Shown here: in pieces, positions 58,253 to 64,000 of the stretch
Position numbering within the stretch: the first letter of the stretch is position 1
Layout of the letters: every line of letters starts with the position of its first letter
Assembly (NCBI GenBank): GCA_963844235.1
Contig: CAWJNF010000005.1
Coordinates: forward strand, 62,001-126,000
Source: CAWJNF01 sp963844235
GTDB taxonomy: Bacteria; Actinomycetota; Thermoleophilia; Gaiellales; Gaiellaceae
DNA: 64,000 nt
Direction: 5' to 3'
Position numbers and translations under genes: made by a program
The notes under the pieces: model-generated
Databases searched by the model: none
The model's input: only the letters and a program-made list of their open reading frames with translations
What the model was told of the DNA's origin: nothing

Positions 58253-58323
58253 TGGCTGCGCCATTGTAGCGAGGCCGGCCGGGAGGGTTTGACGCCGTCC
58301 GCCCGGCGCGCTACTCTCAGATA

Positions 58324-58337
58324 CGAACATACGTTCG
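58324..58337. promoter_or_regulatory. LexA (SOS) box upstream of lexA
   Basis: CGAACATACGTTCG is a perfect match to the actinobacterial and Gram-positive consensus CGAAC-N4-GTTCG, 17 bp upstream of the lexA ATG. It indicates autoregulation of lexA. Confidence 0.88.
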
Positions 58338-58354
58338 CGACATACGGGGGGGCC

Positions 58355-58981
58355 ATGGTTTCGGAGCGCCAGCAGGAGATCTACGACTTCATCGTCGTCT
58401 ACGCGCGCAAGCACGGCTACCCGCCGACCGTGCGGGAGATCGGCGCACGCGTCGGTCTGGCGTCCCCGTCGACCGTGCACGTCCATCTCGCGAAGCTGGA
58501 GCAGGCCGGGTACCTGCGCCGCGACCCGACGAAGCCACGCGCGCTCGAGCTGGTCGGACGCGGGGAAGATGCGGCGCCGGAGAACGGTCGTGTCGTCCCG
58601 CTGCTGCCGCTGGTGGGCGAGATCGCCGCGGGCTCGCCATTGCTCGCCGAGGAGAACGTCGAGGACTACGTCGCCGTGCCGGAGCCGCTCGCGCGAGGAG
58701 AGGACGAGTTCCTCCTGCGCGTGCGTGGCGACAGCATGGTCCAGGCCGGGATCATGTCCGGCGATTACGTCGTCATCCGGCGCCAGCAGACGGCCGCGAA
58801 CGGCGACGTGGTGGCGGCGCTCGTGGGCGAGGACGAGTCGGCGTCCGAGGCGACGGTGAAGACGTACTACCACGAGGACGGCCGCATCCGTCTGCAGCCG
58901 GAGAACGACGAGCTCGAGCCTCTGTACCCCCAGCACGTCCAGATCCTGGGAAAGGTCGTGGGGCTCTTCCGTCGGCTATGA
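58355..58981 (+). CDS. lexA: SOS response repressor LexA
   Basis: 208 residues. N-terminal winged helix: SERQQEIYDFIVVYARKHGYPPTVREIGARVGLASPSTVHVHLAKLEQAGYLRRD. Autocleavage is expected between Ala92 and Gly93 (GEIAAGSP). The catalytic Ser127 (RVRGDSMV) and Lys169 (EATVKTYY) dyad of the S24 peptidase domain is present. It represses DNA-damage genes and is inactivated by RecA-stimulated self-cleavage. ATG 58355 follows GGGGGGGCC. Controlled by the SOS box just upstream. Confidence 0.95.
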   Translation: MVSERQQEIYDFIVVYARKHGYPPTVREIGARVGLASPSTVHVHLAKLEQAGYLRRDPTKPRALELVGRGEDAAPENGRVVPLLPLVGEIAAGSPLLAEENVEDYVAVPEPLARGEDEFLLRVRGDSMVQAGIMSGDYVVIRRQQTAANGDVVAALVGEDESASEATVKTYYHEDGRIRLQPENDELEPLYPQHVQILGKVVGLFRRL

Positions 58982-59098
58982 GTGTCGCCGCCCTCATCGA
59001 CCACCAGCTCGCCGAGCGAGAGAGCGTCGGAGGAGATGGCGAGGCCGAAGCTGTGCTGCTACCCGGAGGTTGCGGTGAGGCCCGCAGGGACGAAGTAG

Positions 59099-59119
59099 GG
59101 GCCGGAGCTCATCCGGCCC
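59099..59119. repeat. GGGCCGGA palindromic repeat between lexA and the zinc-ribbon gene
   Basis: GGGCCGGA (59099-59106), GCTCA, TCCGGCCC (59112-59119), preceded by AGTAG. Other members of this family are intergenic, which argues that the region 58982-59133 is non-coding. Confidence 0.6.
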
Positions 59120-59133
59120 GCACGTTCTCGGAT

Positions 59134-59319
59134 ATGGAGCAGCCCACGCTCGAGGCTACGCTGATCGCGCTGCTCCAGGGCGAGACGGACGCATGCCTCG
59201 TGTGCGGCGAGCCGGTCGAGGGCGAAGAGGAGCGCGTCGAGTGTCCCGCCTGCGGGTCGGTGCTCGAGCCGGCGCCGAGGGAGGTGATCTCCGGGCAGAT
59301 GACGTTGATCGACGGCTGA
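59134..59319 (+). CDS. Small zinc-ribbon protein downstream of lexA
   Basis: About 61 residues from ATG 59134: MEQPTLEATLIALLQGETD, then CLVCGEPVEGEEERVECPACGSVLEPA, two CxxC knuckles forming one zinc ribbon, then VISGQMTLIDG. The frame is open back to an ATG at 58978 overlapping the lexA stop, but those 52 residues have no protein character and contain the palindromic repeat, so the shorter start is preferred. Same strand as lexA and possibly SOS-co-regulated; function unknown. Confidence 0.6.
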   Translation: MEQPTLEATLIALLQGETDACLVCGEPVEGEEERVECPACGSVLEPAPREVISGQMTLIDG

Positions 59320-59330
59320 CCCTGCGGCGA

Positions 59331-60158
59331 TTACGCCTTACGGCCCCAGGCCTGGACGAACACGTGGGAGAGAACGAGGGTCATCGGGTCGTCCAGATGG
59401 CGCGACAAGGCCGCCGTACAGCTCGCGAACTCGGCTTCCGAGATCAATCCCTCCGCGACGATCCGCTCGCGAAGGTTGTTGACGAACTGAAGGAAGATCG
59501 GCCGGCGGCTGTGACCCGGTCCGTAGGCGTGGATCAGTGGGTTTACGCGAACATCGGACAGACCGGCAGCCGCCAGCAGGCGAGGGAGCCTGCGCCCGAC
59601 GAACAGGTCGATGCTGTTCCGCGTGGCGTAGGCCTCGAGCGCGGCCATCAGGCGATCCCATTCGAGTAGGGGCGGGTCGCAGACATGAGCGCGCCAGTCG
59701 GCCTCGTGCAGCGCCACTGTGCCTCCGGGCCTGACGAGAGCGACCATCTCGGCAACGAGAGCTTCCGGCTCCGGGATGTTCACGAGCACGAGGCGTGCGG
59801 TTGCGAGATCGAAAGACTCGTGGGGGAGGGCGGCGCTCTTCGCGTCCCCGCGTAGCACCTGGGCGTTGGTGATCCGGCGTTCGTCGAGGAACGCTCGAGC
59901 CAGCTCGACCGCCTCGTCGCTGATCTCGATGCCCACCACGGATCCTTCGACGCCGACTCGCTCGGAAAGGAGCTCGAGGCAGCCTTGCGGGCCGCAGCCG
60001 ACCTCGACCACGTGGGCCCCGGGTCGAATCCCGATCCGATCGAAGAGCCACGCGGATTCTTCCGCGAGCTCTTCGGCTTGCTGCCGAAGGCGCTGCTGCT
60101 CGGCTGATGCGTGGCCCAGGAAGTACTGGTCGCGCCCGCCCTCCAAGTGAGCCGACAT
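59331..60158 (-). CDS. SAM-dependent class I methyltransferase
   Basis: About 275 residues from ATG 60158 (MSAHLEGGRDQYFLGHASAEQQRLRQQ). Motif I is HVVEVGCGPQGCLELL, the acidic motif II is VVGIEISDEAV, motif post-II is VLRGDAKSAALPHESFDLATARLVLVNI, and VRPGGTVALHEADWR follows. The UbiE/MenG-like layout with an extended C-terminal substrate domain suggests a small-molecule methyltransferase; substrate unknown. It converges with the zinc-ribbon gene. Confidence 0.82.
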   Translation of the reverse strand: MSAHLEGGRDQYFLGHASAEQQRLRQQAEELAEESAWLFDRIGIRPGAHVVEVGCGPQGCLELLSERVGVEGSVVGIEISDEAVELARAFLDERRITNAQVLRGDAKSAALPHESFDLATARLVLVNIPEPEALVAEMVALVRPGGTVALHEADWRAHVCDPPLLEWDRLMAALEAYATRNSIDLFVGRRLPRLLAAAGLSDVRVNPLIHAYGPGHSRRPIFLQFVNNLRERIVAEGLISEAEFASCTAALSRHLDDPMTLVLSHVFVQAWGRKA

Positions 60159-60194
60159 ACGGCGGCGAATCGTACGCAAGGTCGGGCGCGCCGG

Positions 60195-60914
60195 TCAGGG
60201 CAGCTCGGGGTACGGGCAAACCGCGAGGCTCTTGTCGACCGGCACGATCGCCGGGCCGGTTTCCGGGTCGACGAGCAAGCCGAGAACGCCGTACGTGTCG
60301 CCGCTGCTCCCGTCTCCGGTCTCGAAGTACGCGAACACTCCGAGCTCGTAGGCACCGGGCTCGAGCTCGACGGCCCACGACATGCTCGCGCTCTCGAGCT
60401 CGAAGTCGGCCACGGCCCGATCGGGGCCGCACCCGAGCGGGTAGACGGCGACGGTCGACGACGCACCGGATGACGCATCGGGAAGGCTGAGCGCTGCATC
60501 CGAGAGCTCGATCGTCACGGCCTCGCCGGGCGCGACGACGCTCAGCTGGGTCGGATGCACGAATGAGGCGTCGGCGCAGGCGCCCTGTCCCTCGCCGCTC
60601 TCGCTCACCACCGTGACGCAGTAGCTCCCCTGGACCGCCTCCTGACGACCGGCAGCGGTGACGAGAACGATCGGCGGGGGCGTCGGCTCGGAGCTCGGAG
60701 GGCGCTCGGGCGCGGTCGCGGTGGTCGCCAACTCGCCACTGCCGGTCTCGACGAATCCGCTCGTGTCGGTCGACGCGTCCGTCTCCGCCGGCGGCGCCCC
60801 AAGATCGGGCGGTGGCGCCTCGGGCTCTGCGGCCGGAGCGGTGCCGCCACAGGAGGCGAGCGCCGCACTCGCGAGCAGCGGGACCAGCACCGGCAGGAGG
60901 CGGCTGCGCGGCAT
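60195..60914 (-). CDS. Secreted lipoprotein, function unknown
   Basis: 239 residues from ATG 60914: lipoprotein signal MPRSRLLPVLVPLLASAALASC with lipobox LASC. A low-complexity Pro/Ala/Glu/Thr linker of about 60 residues follows (APPPDLGAPPAETDAST..., ERPPSSEPTPPP). The compact beta-rich C-terminal domain contains four or more Cys (SYCVTVV, GACADASF, LGCGPDRAV, AVCPYPEL) and ELEPGAYELGVFAYFE. A substrate for the LspA at 30.9 kb. It is divergent from rnpB. Confidence 0.72.
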   Translation of the reverse strand: MPRSRLLPVLVPLLASAALASCGGTAPAAEPEAPPPDLGAPPAETDASTDTSGFVETGSGELATTATAPERPPSSEPTPPPIVLVTAAGRQEAVQGSYCVTVVSESGEGQGACADASFVHPTQLSVVAPGEAVTIELSDAALSLPDASSGASSTVAVYPLGCGPDRAVADFELESASMSWAVELEPGAYELGVFAYFETGDGSSGDTYGVLGLLVDPETGPAIVPVDKSLAVCPYPELP

Positions 60915-60975
60915 CGTCCCATCTTGGACTACGGCGCCGCTCCGATGGTTCCGCCTGCCGCGGGCTACACTGTGC

Positions 60976-61327
<352 letters not shown>

Positions 61328-61330
61328 CGG

Positions 61331-61356
61331 AAAGAGCCCTGGTAACGGGGCTCTTT
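61331..61356 (+). terminator. Intrinsic terminator of rnpB
   Basis: AAAGAGCCC (61331-61339), loop TGGTAAC with a G, then GGGCTCTTT (61348-61356) ending in a T-run: a canonical hairpin with T-tract, rare in this GC-rich window. Confidence 0.85.
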
Positions 61357-61669
61357 CTATGTCTCTTCCCACCGGACTCGTCAGCGCAGGGCGGGTTACG
61401 GCGGTCTCTGGAACCGCTCGGCGCGGGCGCCCGGTGTGGCCTCGCAGCCGGTGCCGGCTACGAACGACCGCACGCGAAGACGTCGACAGCGGCGGCGGCT
61501 CGTGCGCCCGGCGGTGAAGAGGACAGTCCGGGCGTGGTCCATGAGGGAGCGGTCGCACGCGTACGATGCGGGCGAGTTGGTGCAAGAGCGTTGCCTCGTT
61601 AGCTCGTCCCGAGCCACACGACACGAGGATTCGAGGTCGCCTGGGATCCCAAGAGCCGCGGGGTGTTCA
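61357..61669. other. Intergenic stretch, no supported gene
   Basis: Between the rnpB terminator and the decayed gene below I see no convincing coding frame or RNA. Several short frames exist, but all are Arg-rich and inconsistent. Confidence 0.45.
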
Positions 61670-62240
61670 CGTCGAGTCGCCGTATAGAAGCGTCCGTAGC
61701 TCGACGAGGAGCGAGGAGCGATCGCGGGCACCGGCAGTGAGCGACCCCAACCACGAGCTCGGCAGCATGTCGAGCCTGACCGACGCCCGCGAAGAGATCG
61801 GGGGTGGAGAAGTCCGCCGACGGCGCGAACGGTAGCGCATCAGCACGTCGCGCCCGGAACCGAGATCCGCACCCTGCGCCCCGTCGAAGGCGATCACCGG
61901 CAGAGGTGCAAGCGACCGGACACGCTCGATTTCTGGCTCATTGGCCAAGCCGCAGAGCACGACGAGGTCCGCATCCTCGACATCGTCAGCGCGTGGTAGA
62001 TCACCGAGACGCAGTTGGCCGTCGAGTTGAACGCCGTACTCGTGGTCACCGGCGACGACGATGGCGCGACACCCCGCGCATTTCACGTCCTGAGCAAGGC
62101 GGATGGCGACTTCCGTATCTCGGGCGACGAGGCGGAACACCGTTCCTCGGTGGTCCGCGGGATGATCCTCGCAACCGGGTTCGTCAGCCCGGGTCACGCC
62201 CGCCCATGTCGCCATTGGGGCGATCAAGGGGAGCCCCTCG
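61670..62240 (-). pseudogene. Decayed gene, periplasmic ligand-binding-protein-like
   Basis: On the minus strand LPLIAPMATWAGVTRADEPGCE, then RGTVFRLVARDTEVAIRLAQDV, AIVVAGDHEYGVQLDGQLR, ADLVVLCGLANEPEIERVRSLAPLPVIAFDG resembles the second lobe of type I periplasmic receptors (branched-chain amino-acid binding type). After ADLGSGRDVLM (about 61835) the coherent continuation ALPFAPSADFSTPDLFAGVGQARHAAELVV lies in another frame, returning near 61750 to TAGARDRSSLLVELR. No signal peptide or first lobe is found upstream, where a stop lies near 62255. It is a truncated, frameshifted gene; the family is tentative. Confidence 0.45.
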
Positions 62241-62525
62241 CGGCGCAGTTGCCTCTACCGTCTCGGCAACATGCCCGCGACCGGACCGGACCGATCAACG
62301 CCGGGCGGATCACGCGCTTGATTCGTCCTCTACGAGTGCTCGCGGACCCGCGCCTCGAGCGCGAGAGCGAGCTCGCGGTCGTATACGCGCACCTGAACGA
62401 GCCGCCACCGCTTCCTCGCTGCCAGGCATGACCTCCGGAGCACTCGACCGCCGCCTCCAGCCGCGGGGGAAGCGCCGAGTGAACGACTACGCGAGCGAAG
62501 TTGCCGGGAGCACGCGCGGCGCTGC

Positions 62526-63128
62526 GTGGCAAAACCATCCCGCCCGAAGGCGCCGCCGACGCGTGCGCTCCTCGCGGTCGCCTTTGCGCTGCTCGCCGCG
62601 GCGGTGGCAGCCGGCGGTTTCGTCGCGTCTAGAGGCTCGCACGATACGACTACGATCACCGAGAAGGCGCTCGGCGGGCTCGAGCTCGCCTCGGCCGACA
62701 CCGACTACGACCCCGCCTGGGGCCCGAGCGCGATCACGCCGCTGAGGTATCCGGAGAACTACGCGAAGCGCACGTTCGGAGACCGCAAGGTCGGGGTGTA
62801 CTTCGCCAGTGGAGATATCCAGGGAGCGATCCGGAACGGCGACGCGAGGATCGTCGAGATCACGACCTGGAACGAATCGAACCGGATCGAAAAAGACATC
62901 GGGCCCTGCTCGACGGTCGAGGAGCTGAAGGCCGCGTACGGTAGCGCGCTCGCGCCTGTGGAGGCCAACATTATCGAGGGCAAGGTGTACGGATACACGG
63001 TGGGAAACCATCTGTTCTTCGCCGTGGGGTCCGCTCGGGACGCCCACCCGTGTCTCGTCGGTCGCGGTGTACGCCAATCCCCTGCAATTCGCCGGCTTCA
63101 ACGCTCTCGGCGAGGCGACGTGCGCGTG
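62526..63128 (+). CDS. Membrane-anchored or secreted hypothetical protein (3' frameshift)
   Basis: GTG 62526. A Pro/Arg-rich cytoplasmic start (MAKPSRPKAPPTR) leads into one transmembrane or signal segment ALLAVAFALLAAAVAAGGFVA, then an extracytoplasmic domain (DYDPAWGPSAITPLRYPENYAKRTFGDRKVGVYFASGDIQGAI...CSTVEELKAAYG...GYTVGNHLFFAVG). Near 63050 the frame slips by one base; the other frame gives SSVAVYANPLQFAGFNALGEATCA and a stop at 63128, a better end than the open frame to 63194. Two Cys (GPCS and EATCA) may pair. Function unknown. Confidence 0.55.
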
Positions 63129-63171
63129 ACCCGAAAGGTCGCATCGCGCTCGTTTCGGCTCACGGAGACGA

Positions 63172-64000
63172 TCAGCCTCCGATCGACCAGCTGAACCGGC
63201 TGCGGCTCTCGCGCGGCGCAATGCCGCTGGGTCGCGGCCCCGCGTGCACGAGCAGGACGGGCGGACGAGCGTCCTCGACGAGCGCATGCCTGGCTGTGCC
63301 GAGACCCTCGTGTCGCCAGCGCGGTGAGATGCCGACGACGACCAGCGAGGCCGCACCGACAGCCGTGACCAGCGCGAACTCGCTCGGCTCGACGAGAACC
63401 GGCTCGCTTTCGAGTCCCACGATTCGCTGGACAGCGAGAGACGCGTCGGCCAGCAACCGGCTGGCATCGCGCCGGCCGCGGCTCGGATCGGCTGCCAGGC
63501 CGACCAGTCGGAGCGGCGCGCCCGTCGCCGTAGAAAGCCACGCACCCAGCTCGAGCGCCGCCCAGTCGTGCGTGCCTCCCCCGAACGGCACGAACACGCC
63601 GTCGCCTCTCCTGAGATCGACTGCACCTGCAAGCAGAGCGACGTCGGTAGGCGAACGCTCGAGGATCACTCCGAGATCGCCAGGAAAGGGGCCGCGCTCG
63701 AGGTTTGCGGGAACGCCGATGAGAACGAGGTCCACGTCGTACGCAGTCGCCAGGCGAACGGCATCGAGCGCGGGGTCGAGCGTAGTGAAGGCCGCAGTCC
63801 GCACGGGGACTTGCAACATCGCGCGCCTTGCGTTCAGCGAAGACGCCGTGCAGGCGAGCTGGGTGTCGTCGGAGAGCAAGCGCGCGATGATCAGCTCCGC
63901 CCGGGAAGCGCGGCGAGGGGCTCGGCGACCGCGAGCAGCGCGTCGACCTGCTCCTCGCCCGCCGGGACGACAAGCACGGATCGATCGGGATCCAGTCGCA
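63172..64000 (-). CDS. Stress-protein-like domain gene, paralog of the SARP-cyclase C-terminus; partial and frameshifted
   Basis: It enters from the right edge of the window. From 64000 to about 63900 one frame reads LDPDRSVLVVPAGEEQVDALLAVAEPLAALPGR. A single-base slip near 63895 then moves to AELIIARLLSDDTQLACTASSLNARR, open to 63172. It is homologous along its length to the last 260 residues of the fusion at 7649-9847: FVPFGGGTHDWAALELGAWLSTATGAPLRLVG against FGGADHDWAALELAAWLATATKAPLRLLG, and RWRHEGLG against RWRDEGLG. Whether cyclase and SARP domains precede it lies beyond the window. It resembles paired universal-stress-type alpha/beta domains; ligand unknown. Confidence 0.65.
   Translation of the reverse strand, partial: ATGSRSIRACRPGGRGAGRRAARGRRAPRRASRAELIIARLLSDDTQLACTASSLNARRAMLQVPVRTAAFTTLDPALDAVRLATAYDVDLVLIGVPANLERGPFPGDLGVILERSPTDVALLAGAVDLRRGDGVFVPFGGGTHDWAALELGAWLSTATGAPLRLVGLAADPSRGRRDASRLLADASLAVQRIVGLESEPVLVEPSEFALVTAVGAASLVVVGISPRWRHEGLGTARHALVEDARPPVLLVHAGPRPSGIAPRESRSRFSWSIGG

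Noticed and set aside
61357..64000. A mobile element or genomic island next to rnpB and tRNA-Leu
   Set aside because: No integrase, transposase or direct repeat of a tRNA 3' end is present; the damaged genes alone do not show an island.

Overview
This is a GC-rich window that reads like an actinobacterium, most likely class Thermoleophilia (Gaiellales or Solirubrobacterales). That placement rests on protein style: a thrombospondin-3/FecR-like surface protein at 3.1 kb, a SARP-cyclase regulator, a SigH-type sigma factor behind gltX-cysS-rlmB-yacP, and an actinobacterial CGAAC-N4-GTTCG SOS box. No rRNA or marker gene is present to settle it. Two tRNAs, RNase P RNA and many housekeeping genes indicate a chromosome. 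I saw no insertion sequence, prophage or CRISPR array.

Layout. 0-10 kb: a decayed restriction-endonuclease tail, an M20 peptidase, a 5'-truncated aminotransferase, a secreted Ca-binding-repeat protein, a glutamine-synthetase-like ligase beside an amidohydrolase (together resembling a split FluG), and a SARP/adenylyl-cyclase/stress-domain fusion. 10-20 kb: a large surface adhesin with a broken N-terminus, an OmpR-type two-component pair facing a secreted two-repeat protein, a cupredoxin, a MutY-like glycosylase, a beta-propeller protein and an AAA ATPase. 20-36 kb: the core block gltX, cysS, rlmB, yacP-like, pta, sigH, tRNA-Thr, lspA, with HxlR/MFS, glycosyltransferase, CDF transporter and secG. 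36-41 kb: secreted M6-type metalloprotease, PQQ-type dehydrogenase lipoprotein and FAD oxidoreductase.

The most striking part is 40.5-55.2 kb. Here a minus-strand chain of about 14 genes is linked mostly by 4-bp ATGA/GTGA overlaps. It holds seven paralogous multi-spanning membrane proteins that share a C-terminal signature (RRFYRRRYDAQRTLEAF...SLWLR) but have no output domain. With them are a DUF6220-like membrane protein, an alpha/beta-hydrolase fused to a class III cyclase (its nucleophile serine replaced by Phe), a GAF-SpoIIE phosphatase-HATPase protein and two STAS anti-sigma-antagonist proteins. A SARP/ATPase/TPR regulator is divergent from the first gene across a region with two strong palindromes. 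I infer a multi-receptor partner-switching and cyclic-nucleotide signalling locus. Six of the seven receptors carry apparent frameshifts, so base accuracy or real decay has to be resolved first.

58-64 kb: tRNA-Leu, lexA with its SOS box, a zinc-ribbon protein, a methyltransferase, a lipoprotein, rnpB, and three more damaged genes, the last being a partial paralog of the stress module at 7.6 kb. Two families of short palindromic repeats are scattered between genes.
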